32,865 nucleotides of DNA from Prochlorococcus sp. AG-673-M19 (lineage in GTDB: Bacteria > Cyanobacteriota > Cyanobacteriia > PCC-6307 > Cyanobiaceae): positions 1 through 32,865 of the forward strand of contig QCTP01000013.1 of the NCBI GenBank assembly GCA_003211115.1. The letters run 5' to 3'. How positions within the stretch are numbered: the first letter of the stretch is position 1; each line of letters starts with the position of its first letter. Positions 25,417 to 32,865 of this stretch are shown in pieces. The notes under the pieces were generated by a model. It was not told the origin of the DNA, ran no database searches, and was given only the letters and a program-made list of their open reading frames with translations. A program made the position numbers and the translations under genes.

Positions 25417-25640
25417 TTATGTTTGATGAAATAATCTATTTAGAATTAATCTATCAATATTAAGTTGATCTGGGGCTAATTTTTATAAAATTTTTTAAAA
25501 TTTAGATTCAACTTTTTCAGGAACTTTAATTACAAATATTCGCTCCATTAAAGCTTCAATCGAATATTAATAAGGATTTACATTTTCAAGTTCATCAATA
25601 ACTTCAGTAATTCATATATCAGAAATATATATATATTCTC
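25417..25640 (-). pseudogene. Decayed gene with several in-frame stops
   Basis: On the minus strand one frame reads like protein but is broken: ITEVIDELENVNPY-stop-YSIEALMERIFVIKVPEKVE, SKF-stop-KIL-stop-KLAPDQLNID and RLILNRLFHQT-stop. The three internal stops are TAA, each one C-to-T change from CAA (Gln), and glutamine would fit the context; a TGA lies further upstream. This looks like a recently inactivated gene drifting toward AT. I cannot name the family. Part of the 480 bp that separates glgP from the next gene. Confidence 0.5.
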
Positions 25641-25682
25641 CTCAAAAAAATTCCCTTCGAGGTTTTTAAATGATTACTGATT

Positions 25683-25832
25683 TTATAATTCTTCAGTAAC
25701 TTTGCTACAAAGAGTTCTAAAACATTGAATGGATGCCAAATTTAATTCCTGTTGGTGTTTAAAAGTAGGAAATTGTCGAATTAAACGATTATGCTCTTTA
25801 TAAAATCTTTGATAATCAATACATTGAAGGAG
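25683..25832 (-). pseudogene. 49-codon coding-like fragment without a start codon
   Basis: A stop-to-stop frame on the minus strand reading LLQCIDYQRFYKEHNRLIRQ, FPTFKHQQELNLASIQCFRT and LCSKVTEEL. Its composition is protein-like, but there is no ATG, GTG or TTG near its beginning and a TAA precedes it directly. It may be the 5' part of the same decayed gene as 25417-25640, in another frame, or of a second one. Confidence 0.35.
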
Positions 25833-25876
25833 TTATTCTTTCAAAAGAATAACATAACTGTTTTTATATCATTAAG

Positions 25877-26209
25877 CTATTTAGGCATGATTGTAGGACC
25901 ATCGAATAATTCGTCATTTTCATCAAGAGAGTCTGGACTTTCAGGTAAAGGTATTTCAATACTAGTAACTAAATTAATTACATCTCTTAATCTCATTGAG
26001 TCTGCGAACCATCCCATTGCTTGTTCGACATCTCCTCTCTTTTCAGCATCATTTGCTTGATCTTCATGAGCCTCTGCTAATAAAGAAAGCCAACATAGAC
26101 ACCTTGCTTGAACTATTGAAAGGTCTAAGTCATTAGGTTGAGATTTAGAAATACGTTCGTGCTCTTGTTGAATTAAGAGTTTTAGACGCATATCGTGCAG
26201 CTTAGCCAT
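25877..26209 (-). CDS. Conserved-looking helical protein of unknown function
   Basis: A 110-residue soluble protein. The first 85 residues appear to be helices (MAKLHDMRLKLLIQQEHERI; an ARCLCWLSLLAEAHEDQAND segment; KRGDVEQAMGWFADSMRLRD), where the Gly-Asp-x-Glu-Gln-Ala spacing is slightly TPR-like. The last 25 residues are acidic and Pro-rich and end in GPTIMPK. It contains two cysteines close together. It lies between the gene remnants and tRNA-Arg, on the same strand as the tRNA. I do not recognise the family. Confidence 0.75.
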   Translation of the reverse strand: MAKLHDMRLKLLIQQEHERISKSQPNDLDLSIVQARCLCWLSLLAEAHEDQANDAEKRGDVEQAMGWFADSMRLRDVINLVTSIEIPLPESPDSLDENDELFDGPTIMPK

Positions 26210-26287
26210 AAAAGGTTTATTACTATATACACGCTAGCTAGAGAGTTGCTATTTTGCACACATACTACATATAGTTTATTAACTTAA

Positions 26288-26361
<74 letters not shown>

Positions 26362-26384
26362 AAGAGATGTTTTTTGGGGTAATA

Positions 26385-26395
26385 AGCATTATGCT
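26385..26395. promoter_or_regulatory. Palindromic, possibly bidirectional -10 region between tRNA-Arg and rnpB
   Basis: AGCATTATGCT is an 11-bp palindrome in the 34-bp gap. Read rightward it offers CATTAT as -10, placing the start near G26399, where the RNase P RNA P1 helix begins. Read leftward it offers CATAAT for the tRNA. The two hexamers overlap, so the promoters would exclude each other. Confidence 0.35.
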
Positions 26396-26786
26396 AAAGG
26401 AAAGCAGGAGAGGTAATCGCAAAAAAGTTTTATTTCGTTTTGAAAATAAAACTTTTTTGAGGAAAGTCCGGGCTCCCATATGGTCAGGCTTGCTGGGTAA
26501 TTCCCAGTGCGGGTAACCGTGAGGATAGTGCCACAGAAACATACCGCCTAATACTTTAAGTTTTAAGTATGGCAAGGGTGCAAGGGTGCGGTAAGAGCGC
26601 ACCAGCAACATTGAGAAGTGTTGGCTAGGTAAACCCCAGCTGGGAGCAAGGCTTAGTAGATTTATGACCATTAAAAAATCTACTTTTAAGCGCCGCTTGA
26701 GGCTGTGAAGTAATTCCAGTCCTAGATAGATGATTGCCCGTCTTAATAAAGATGAACAGAACCCGGCTTATGACCTGCTTTCTAAA
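26396..26786 (+). ncRNA. rnpB: RNase P RNA (type A)
   Basis: The catalytic RNA of RNase P, which cuts tRNA 5' leaders. The universal blocks are present in order: GGAGAGGTAATCGC near the start, GAGGAAAGTCCGGGCTCCC, ACAGAAACATACCGCC, GGTAAACCCC, GATGATTGCCCGTC and ACAGAACCCGGCTTA. The ends are fixed by P1: GAAAGCAGG (26400-26408) pairs with CCTGCTTTC (26774-26782). An early helix is an almost pure A-T stem of 15 perfect pairs (AAAAAAGTTTTATTT and its complement) closing near 26421-26457. Open frames crossing this gene are spurious. It is followed after about 22 bases by rnc. Confidence 0.97.
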
Positions 26787-26808
26787 TCAATGAAAATCAC
26801 GAATCTAT

Positions 26809-27558
26809 ATGGATAACTATATTGATGAAGAAAGAGTTGAACAAATAATTAAATTTTTAAATTCGCTAAATATCAACTCAAAAAGGTTTGTTCAAATTAT
26901 AAACAATAAAGATAAACTCGTAATTCATACTTTCAATGAAGCATTGACCCACTCCTCCGCAAACAAAATAATTAATTATGAAAAATTAGAATTCTTTGGT
27001 GATGCTGTTCTCAGATTATCAGCATCAGATTTCATAGAGAGAAAATACTATAACTTGAGTGTTGGTAAAAGATCAGAATTAAGATCTCAAATTGTTAGTG
27101 ATGAATGGTTAACTAAATTAGGAAAAAAAATCTTTATAGAAAAAGTAATAATCAAAGGAGCCAAAGCAATGGGTGATGAAAATTCAAAAGATACCATAAT
27201 TGCAGAAACTAGTGAAGCATTAATAGGTGCAATATATAAATGTTTCAATTCTATAGAGGAAGTCAATCTATGGTTAGATAATTTCTGGAGAAAAGATGCA
27301 GAATTATATTTAAAATCACCACATAAATTTAATGCCAAGTCAGCATTACAAGAATGGTGTCAAAGACATGGATTGGATTTGCCGATTTATAAAATATATG
27401 AAGTATCACAAAATCATGGAGACCCAAAAAGATTCTCTTGTGAAATATACATAAATGGATCTAAAAAAGCCTCCAGTTTTGGACATTCTCACAAAAAAGC
27501 TGAAAAAAATGCAGCAAGTATCTTAGTAGAAAAGATTTTCCAGAAAGATAAAAGTTAA
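26809..27558 (+). CDS. rnc: Ribonuclease III
   Basis: A 249-residue double-strand-specific endoribonuclease for rRNA and mRNA processing. The RNase III signature EKLEFFGDAVL lies at 58-68 (Glu61 and Asp65 match E. coli Glu41 and Asp45). A dsRNA-binding domain covers about 175-247 (SALQEWCQRHGLDLPIYKIY; GSKKASSFGHSHKKAEKNAA). At the second catalytic pair the protein reads AETSEALIGAIY: Glu136 matches Glu117, but the E. coli Asp114 position is Glu133, a conservative change at a metal ligand. It directly follows rnpB and may be transcribed with it. Confidence 0.95.
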   Translation: MDNYIDEERVEQIIKFLNSLNINSKRFVQIINNKDKLVIHTFNEALTHSSANKIINYEKLEFFGDAVLRLSASDFIERKYYNLSVGKRSELRSQIVSDEWLTKLGKKIFIEKVIIKGAKAMGDENSKDTIIAETSEALIGAIYKCFNSIEEVNLWLDNFWRKDAELYLKSPHKFNAKSALQEWCQRHGLDLPIYKIYEVSQNHGDPKRFSCEIYINGSKKASSFGHSHKKAEKNAASILVEKIFQKDKS

Positions 27559-27562
27559 TTCC

Positions 27563-27748
27563 TCAAACTAGTTCTAAATTTCTTAATTGAAATGTTACTA
27601 ACTTATCCCAGTTACCTCCCTCAAAAAGAACAGCTGCAGTCTTATTCGTTACTCTTTGTACAAATCCTTTATATCCTCTATATATGGATTTAACATCTTT
27701 AACAACTACTATAGAACCTGGAAGTATTGGTTTATTCGATAATTCCAT
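27563..27748 (-). CDS. ndhS: NAD(P)H-quinone oxidoreductase subunit S
   Basis: A 61-residue protein whose PILPGSIVVVKDV start and AAVLFEGGNWDKLVTFQLRN block match NdhS (the DUF3252 protein Ssl0352 of Synechocystis), the SH3-like subunit near the ferredoxin-docking site of photosynthetic NDH-1, important for cyclic electron flow. The open frame extends to an ATG at 27814, but that would overlap the start of rimM, and the extra residues are not NdhS-like. I therefore choose the ATG at 27748 (MELSNKPILPG). It converges with rnc (4-bp gap) and is divergent from rimM with only 23 bp between the start codons. Confidence 0.88.
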   Translation of the reverse strand: MELSNKPILPGSIVVVKDVKSIYRGYKGFVQRVTNKTAAVLFEGGNWDKLVTFQLRNLELV

Positions 27749-27771
27749 AGAAAACAATTTACTTACATAAT

Positions 27772-28311
27772 ATGATAAATCATGATGAATGGTTGATTGT
27801 TGGATTAATAACATCTCCTCAAGGAATTAATGGAAAAGTTAAGGTAAAGTCTCTTAGTGATTTTGAAGAAAGATTTACAAAACCGGGTAAAAGATGGCTA
27901 CAAAAAGAAAACGAGACTCCTAGAGAAATAGAACTTACCTTTGGTTTTAAAAAACCAGGTAAAGAATTATTCATAATTTCATTTAAAGAAATAAACAATA
28001 GAAATCAAGCAGAAAATTTAAAGGGATATAAAGTCCTTGTAAAAATTGATGCGATTCCAAATTTGAATAAAGAAGAATTTCACTTAACCGAATTAGTCAA
28101 TTTAAAAGTCAAAATTTCAGAGAATGACAAATTACAAATAATAGGAAAAATTATAAATTTAGAGAACGAAAAAAATAATTTACTTGTGATTCAACTATTG
28201 AAAAATAATAAGAAAGTTCTTGTGCCATTCGTGAAGGAAATAGTTCCAACAGTAGATATTAAAAATAAATTTATAATAATTACTCCTCCATCAGGCCTAT
28301 TAGATTTATAA
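27772..28311 (+). CDS. rimM: Ribosome maturation factor RimM
   Basis: A 179-residue protein that binds S19 and helps mature the 30S head. The N-terminal beta-barrel has [20 protein letters not shown] and an end near the [10 protein letters not shown] block (about 82-91); the C-terminal PRC-barrel domain starts with [13 protein letters not shown] and ends [20 protein letters not shown] followed by PPSGLLDL, the typical RimM finish. The length is normal. It is convergent with glmS after a 20-bp gap. Confidence 0.94.
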   Translation: MINHDEWLIVGLITSPQGINGKVKVKSLSDFEERFTKPGKRWLQKENETPREIELTFGFKKPGKELFIISFKEINNRNQAENLKGYKVLVKIDAIPNLNKEEFHLTELVNLKVKISENDKLQIIGKIINLENEKNNLLVIQLLKNNKKVLVPFVKEIVPTVDIKNKFIIITPPSGLLDL

Positions 28312-28331
28312 ATTTGTCTTTTTAAAAATTT

Positions 28332-30227
28332 TTACTCTACTGTTACACTTTTAGCTAAATTCCTGGGTTGATCAACATCCAGTCCTCTATGGGCAGCTAT
28401 ATGATAACTTAACAATTGAAGAGGAATAATAGAAAGTAAAGGAGAAATCCACTCATTTGTTGAAGGTATAGTCATTAAATAATCAAAAATTTCTGTTCCA
28501 TTACATTGAGGGGCAACACCAATCAAATAAGCATCTCTGGCTTTTGCTTCTTGAGCATTACTAATAACTTTATCAAATACTTCTCCTGGAGTAGCTATTG
28601 AAATTACTGGCACTTGTTTATCTAATAAAGCTATTGGTCCATGTTTCATTTCTCCAGCAGGATAACCTGCAGCGTGTATATAACTAATTTCCTTTAACTT
28701 CAAAGCCCCCTCAAGTGCAATGGGATAATTTATGCCTCTACCCAAAAAAATAACATCTTTAATATTAAAAAAATCATGTGCAAGTTTTTCAGAAGATTGA
28801 TTATGTTTCTCTAAAAGTTCTTCTATTAAAGGAGGTAATTTAGTTAATTCTGAAATTAATTGATTAATATTTTCATTACTTTGACTTTTTTTAATTTGAG
28901 CAAATTTAATAGCTAATCCATAAAAAGACAAAAGTTGAGCAAAAAAAGTTTTAGTAGCAGCAACTCCAATTTCAATTCCAGCATCAATATCAATTATATT
29001 TGGTATTTTTCTCCCAATTGAGCTTTCAATTCGATTTGTGATCGCAACTAAATTTGGTTTATAATTTACATTACTAATTGAAGCTCTCCTTTGAATTTCC
29101 ATATTTATAGCAGCAATAGTATCTGCAGTTTCTCCAGATTGTGTTACTCCGATCGTTAAAGTATTAGGAAGTAATGGTGGTGGTGAATATCTAAATTCAC
29201 TCGCGTAATAGACATTTGTTGGTATACCTGAAAATTGTTCTAATAAAAAACTACCCACCATAGCAGCATGCTTACTTGTACCACAAGCAACAATTTCAAT
29301 CCTTTCAATTGATTCAAACATCTTAGTATCAAAAGAATAGTTAATTTGAAATTGACCAGTCTTTGGATCTTTAATTAAATATTTTTCTAACCAATATTTA
29401 GCAATATCAGGCTGATCATAAATTTCCTTTAACATATAATGTCTAAAATCTTTTTTATCAATTACTTGTTCTGCAATTTGTAGAGAAATTGGATTTCGAT
29501 ATTGCCTTTCATTATTTGAATCATAAATCTCTATTCCTAAAGGAGTTAAAAGAGCAATTTCTTCATCCTCTAAAGGTAAAATAATCTTTGTAAAGTTAGC
29601 AATTGCTGGAGTATCACTTGCGCATATAAATTCTCCTTCCCCTAATCCAATTATTAAAGGAGCCTGCTTCCTAGCAACGACTAATGAGTCAGGAGCACCA
29701 GACCATAGTACTGCTAAAGCATAAGAACCTTCTAAGTCAGAGATTACGTTTCTTACTGCCACTAACAAAGTTGAGCCATTATTTTCAAGATTTAGTTTAC
29801 TTAAAGCAAATAACTCCTTTTGAATTAAATGTGGAATAACTTCTGTATCGGTATCAGAATTAAAAACAACTCCTTCCTTTTCTAACTTATTTTTTAATTC
29901 CTGATAATTTTCAATAATCCCATTTTGGACAACTGCAACTTTTCCTGAACTATCAATATGAGGATGTGCATTCTTGACATCTGGTTTTCCGTGAGTGGCC
30001 CAACGTGTATGTCCTATTCCTACAGTTCCAAGAATTTCAGTATTTTTTACAATATTTTTTAAATACTTAAGTTTTCCTTGTGCCTTATTACAAACTATTT
30101 TTTTTGTTTGAGAATTTATTATTGCAATCCCTGCAGAATCATACCCTCTATATTCAAGTTTCTCTAAACCATTCAAAAGTAATGGTAATGCTTTTTTATA
30201 ACCAGTAACAGCAACTATTCCACACAT
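28332..30227 (-). CDS. glmS: Glutamine--fructose-6-phosphate aminotransferase (isomerizing)
   Basis: A 631-residue enzyme that makes glucosamine-6-phosphate for peptidoglycan and lipopolysaccharide. It begins MCGIVAVTGY, so Cys2 becomes the N-terminal nucleophile of the glutaminase domain (about 1-245). The domain also shows GYDSAGIA, GHTRWATHG and NGIIENYQEL. Two SIS domains follow, with VACGTSKHAA, TQSGETADT and RGINYPIALEGALKLKEISY, and the standard end DQPRNLAKSVTVE. It is on the same strand as psaC, 84 bp downstream, but the large difference in expected expression suggests separate control. Confidence 0.98.
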   Translation of the reverse strand: MCGIVAVTGYKKALPLLLNGLEKLEYRGYDSAGIAIINSQTKKIVCNKAQGKLKYLKNIVKNTEILGTVGIGHTRWATHGKPDVKNAHPHIDSSGKVAVVQNGIIENYQELKNKLEKEGVVFNSDTDTEVIPHLIQKELFALSKLNLENNGSTLLVAVRNVISDLEGSYALAVLWSGAPDSLVVARKQAPLIIGLGEGEFICASDTPAIANFTKIILPLEDEEIALLTPLGIEIYDSNNERQYRNPISLQIAEQVIDKKDFRHYMLKEIYDQPDIAKYWLEKYLIKDPKTGQFQINYSFDTKMFESIERIEIVACGTSKHAAMVGSFLLEQFSGIPTNVYYASEFRYSPPPLLPNTLTIGVTQSGETADTIAAINMEIQRRASISNVNYKPNLVAITNRIESSIGRKIPNIIDIDAGIEIGVAATKTFFAQLLSFYGLAIKFAQIKKSQSNENINQLISELTKLPPLIEELLEKHNQSSEKLAHDFFNIKDVIFLGRGINYPIALEGALKLKEISYIHAAGYPAGEMKHGPIALLDKQVPVISIATPGEVFDKVISNAQEAKARDAYLIGVAPQCNGTEIFDYLMTIPSTNEWISPLLSIIPLQLLSYHIAAHRGLDVDQPRNLAKSVTVE

Positions 30228-30311
30228 TTAAAATAATTTTTTCCAAATTATATTGAAAAAAATCAAGTATTTAATAAAACATGGACTCTCTTACAACTGC
30301 ACTATAAAAAA

Positions 30312-30611
<300 letters not shown>

Positions 30612-30691
30612 TTAAAAAAATTAAGATATGCTTCACTCTTGTTAACTCTAGGGCATAAAATCTTATAGATAATTAGTAAATTCCATAAACT

Positions 30692-30934
30692 ATGTCAAAA
30701 GAAGAAATCCTTCAAAAAGTTTGCTCTATTGTTTCTGAGCAACTAAGTGTTGAATCTGGAGAAGTCAAATCTGATTCAAACTTTCAAAACGATTTAGGTG
30801 CTGACTCCCTTGATACTGTAGAGCTAGTTATGGCTCTTGAAGAAGCCTTTGATATCGAAATACCGGACGAGGCTGCTGAGGGCATAGCAACAGTTGGAGA
30901 TGCTGTTAAATTCATAGAAGAAAAAAAAGGTTAA
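30692..30934 (+). CDS. acpP: Acyl carrier protein
   Basis: An 80-residue acidic four-helix carrier of growing fatty acyl chains. The phosphopantetheine site is Ser39 in [19 protein letters not shown]. The rest ([27 protein letters not shown]) is standard. It lies 6 bases before fabF, the classical bacterial acpP-fabF pair. Upstream, TTGTTA (about 30638) and TTATAG (about 30662) could serve as -35 and -10, but the match is modest. Confidence 0.98.
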   Translation: MSKEEILQKVCSIVSEQLSVESGEVKSDSNFQNDLGADSLDTVELVMALEEAFDIEIPDEAAEGIATVGDAVKFIEEKKG

Positions 30935-30940
30935 TTTAGG

Positions 30941-32185
30941 ATGCCAAATTTCCATCGAGTAGTTGTTACTGGTATAGGAGCAGTAACCCCAATCGGTAAC
31001 AACATTGATGAATATTTACTCGGCCTTCAAAAAGGGACTAATGGAGTTTCAGATATTACTCTTTTTAACCCTGAAGAGCATCCCTGCAAATTTGCAGCGG
31101 AGGTTAAAAATCTTCAACTCGAAAAATTTATTGAACCTAAAGAATCAAAAAGATGGGATCGCTTTTCTCAATTTGGAGTAATAGCAGCAAAACAAGCATT
31201 CAATGATTCTGGACTTGAAATAAATGAATCCACTGCATCAAGAATTGGAGTAATTATTGGCTCCGGAGTTGGAGGCTTACTAACAATGGAAACTCAAGCT
31301 CAAATATTGAGTCAGAAGGGGCCTAAAAGAGTAAGTCCATTTACAGTTCCCATGATGATTCCCAATATGGCAACAGGGCTTGCTGCTATTGCTCTGGGAG
31401 CAAAAGGGCCAAGCTCTGCTGTATCTACAGCCTGTGCTGCAGGATCAAATGCTATTGGAGATTCTTTTAGATTGTTACAACTTGGAAAAGCAGACGCAAT
31501 GATTTGCGGAGGAGCTGAGGCAAGTATCACTCCTCTTGGAGTGGCAGGTTTCTCAAGTGCGAAAGCTCTATCTTTTAGAAATGACAATCCTCAAACTGCA
31601 AGCAGACCTTTTGATGCTGAAAGAGATGGATTTGTAATAGGGGAAGGTTCAGGTATTCTTGTTTTGGAAACCCTAGAAAATGCAAAAAAAAGAAACGCAA
31701 GAATCTATGCTGAAATTATTGGTTATGGAACAACTTGTGATGCTCATCATATTACCTCTCCTTCTCCCGGTGGAACAGGAGGAGCTGCAGCAATTAAACT
31801 AGCTATTGATGATGGTTCTATTAATCTTGAACAAGTTGATTACATAAATGCTCATGGAACTAGTACTGCAGCAAATGACAAAAATGAAACTTCTGCAATT
31901 AAATCCATATTTAAAGACAGATCTTACCTCATTCCTGTAAGCTCTACTAAGTCGATGACTGGTCATCTCTTAGGGGGTTCAGGAGGTATAGAAGCGGTAG
32001 CTTGTATTCTTTCTTTGACACATAATTTTATCCCTCCTACAATAAACTACGTCAATCCAGATCCAGATTGCGATCTTGATTATGTACCAAATAATGCTAG
32101 AGATGCTCAAATAAGAGTTACTCTTTCAAATTCATTCGGCTTTGGTGGTCACAATGTTTGTCTAGCTTTTAGCAAGCTTGATTGA
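30941..32185 (+). CDS. fabF: 3-oxoacyl-ACP synthase II
   Basis: A 414-residue beta-ketoacyl-ACP synthase that condenses malonyl-ACP with acyl-ACP in chain elongation. The Cys-His-His triad is complete: Cys165 in STACAAGSNAIG, His305 in NAHGTST and His342 in TGHLLGGSGG. The start VVVTGIGAVTPIGN and end NSFGFGGHNVCLAF are typical of KAS II. It is coupled to acpP (6-bp gap) and followed 42 bp later by the transketolase gene on the same strand. Confidence 0.98.
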   Translation: MPNFHRVVVTGIGAVTPIGNNIDEYLLGLQKGTNGVSDITLFNPEEHPCKFAAEVKNLQLEKFIEPKESKRWDRFSQFGVIAAKQAFNDSGLEINESTASRIGVIIGSGVGGLLTMETQAQILSQKGPKRVSPFTVPMMIPNMATGLAAIALGAKGPSSAVSTACAAGSNAIGDSFRLLQLGKADAMICGGAEASITPLGVAGFSSAKALSFRNDNPQTASRPFDAERDGFVIGEGSGILVLETLENAKKRNARIYAEIIGYGTTCDAHHITSPSPGGTGGAAAIKLAIDDGSINLEQVDYINAHGTSTAANDKNETSAIKSIFKDRSYLIPVSSTKSMTGHLLGGSGGIEAVACILSLTHNFIPPTINYVNPDPDCDLDYVPNNARDAQIRVTLSNSFGFGGHNVCLAFSKLD

Positions 32186-32227
32186 TGAAAACCAATTCTG
32201 TATTCCCAAATTACCTTATTTAAAACA

Positions 32228-32865
32228 ATGGTCGCTGCATCTATTTCATTAGAATCGTTATGTGTTAATAGTATAAGAATGCTAGCTGTAGATGCAGTAA
32301 ATAAATCTAATAGTGGGCATCCCGGATTACCAATGGGTTGCGCTCCTATGGGTTATGCATTATGGCACAATATTCTTAATCACAATCCAAATAATCCAAA
32401 ATGGTTTAATAGAGATCGCTTTGTATTATCGGCAGGGCATGGATGCATGTTGTTATATTCTTTATTACATCTAACTGGATATAAATCAGTCTCTATAGAA
32501 GATATCAAAGAATTTAGACAATGGGGTTCTAAAACACCTGGACACCCAGAAACATTTGAGACTGAGGGTGTTGAAGTAACAGCAGGGCCATTAGGGGCTG
32601 GCATTTCTAATGCAGTTGGTTTAGCAATTGCAGAAACTCACTTAGCTGCCAAGTTCAACAAACCAGATTGCGAAATTGTTGATCATTATACTTACGTCAT
32701 AATGGGCGATGGCTGTAATCAAGAAGGGATTGCATCTGAGGCTTGTTCACTCGCTGGACACCTTAAACTTGGCAAATTAATTGCATTATACGATGACAAT
32801 CAAATTACAATTGATGGACGTACAGATGTTTCATTTACAGAAGATGTTTTAAAAAGATATGAAGC
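32228..32865 (+). CDS. tktA: Transketolase, N-terminal part (window edge)
   Basis: The first 212 codons of a transketolase; the rest lies beyond the window. The thiamine-diphosphate domain is clear: [58 protein letters not shown] followed by G, and [14 protein letters not shown], with the GDG and later N that bind Mg2+ and the cofactor. It moves two-carbon units in the Calvin cycle and the pentose phosphate pathway. The ATG at 32228 ([11 protein letters not shown]) gives the usual length before the first conserved histidine. Confidence 0.96.
   Translation, partial: MVAASISLESLCVNSIRMLAVDAVNKSNSGHPGLPMGCAPMGYALWHNILNHNPNNPKWFNRDRFVLSAGHGCMLLYSLLHLTGYKSVSIEDIKEFRQWGSKTPGHPETFETEGVEVTAGPLGAGISNAVGLAIAETHLAAKFNKPDCEIVDHYTYVIMGDGCNQEGIASEACSLAGHLKLGKLIALYDDNQITIDGRTDVSFTEDVLKRYE

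Larger units (their letters stand above)
25395..25876. other. 480-bp gap after glgP holding only gene remnants
   Basis: Unusually long gap for this compact genome. Besides the two decayed minus-strand fragments it contains an (AT)-rich run near 25625-25636 and no RNA or terminator structure I can support. A plus-strand open frame (25791-26060) overlaps a real gene in antisense and is not credible. Confidence 0.5.

Noticed and set aside
25791-26060. 89-codon plus-strand frame
   Set aside because: Its second half is the antisense of the 110-residue gene and it has no recognisable content.
32380-32604. 74-codon minus-strand frame
   Set aside because: Shadow of the transketolase gene.

Overview
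The window is visibly AT-rich, densely packed cyanobacterial chromosome and fits a high-light-adapted Prochlorococcus best. That is an inference from several things seen together: psaC, ndhS and a DUF2930/CCB2-CCB4-like cytochrome b6f assembly gene; an ho1-pebA-pebB bilin operon; a panC-cmk fusion; many short gaps, abutting convergent genes and zero-gap operons; and many lysine/asparagine-rich proteins.

Layout. 1-4300: rodA (cut by the window edge) and mrp, then hemF, the CCB2/CCB4-like gene, a short RNase D and a small unknown protein. 4325-5667: a LpxB-related glycosyltransferase gene facing away from tRNA-Cys(GCA). 5648-7662: an apparent integrase-less element at the 3' end of tRNA-Cys. 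A 27-bp perfect att-like direct repeat (5648-5674, 7470-7496) opens two ungapped 193-bp arms that differ at 12 positions by my count. Each arm carries a leftward promoter-like sequence with a dyad on its -10 and a tandem GGTCGGCAAGT motif. The element encodes a coiled-coil/transmembrane/TPR protein and perhaps a 28-residue CxxC peptide. 7663-9712: probable accessory DNA with an orphan sugar-type formyltransferase and two very small proteins. 9713-16515: an overlapping pair of unknown genes, purM, panC-cmk, a low-molecular-weight phosphatase, pebB, pebA, ho1 and an unknown protein. 16729-22694: icd, then a leftward run of a four-carbon sugar-acid kinase-like gene, a hexose-phosphate epimerase-like gene, an alpha/beta hydrolase and a CPA2 antiporter. 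22848-26361: glgP, about 480 bp of decayed coding sequence, an unknown 110-residue protein and tRNA-Arg(CCU). 26396-28311: rnpB, rnc, ndhS and rimM. 28332-32865: glmS, psaC, acpP, fabF and the start of a transketolase gene.

How the genes fit together. Ho1, PebA and PebB convert heme to phycoerythrobilin, and HemF supplies the tetrapyrrole branch upstream. Icd feeds 2-oxoglutarate to nitrogen assimilation. GlgP, the epimerase-like protein, GlmS and transketolase belong to sugar-phosphate metabolism. AcpP and FabF act in fatty-acid synthesis. rnpB, rnc, RNase D, two tRNAs and rimM serve RNA processing and ribosome assembly. The most unusual region is the tRNA-Cys element, which resembles the tRNA-targeted integrative elements (tycheposons) known from Prochlorococcus but carries no recombinase gene here and seems to mark at least two integrations at one site.
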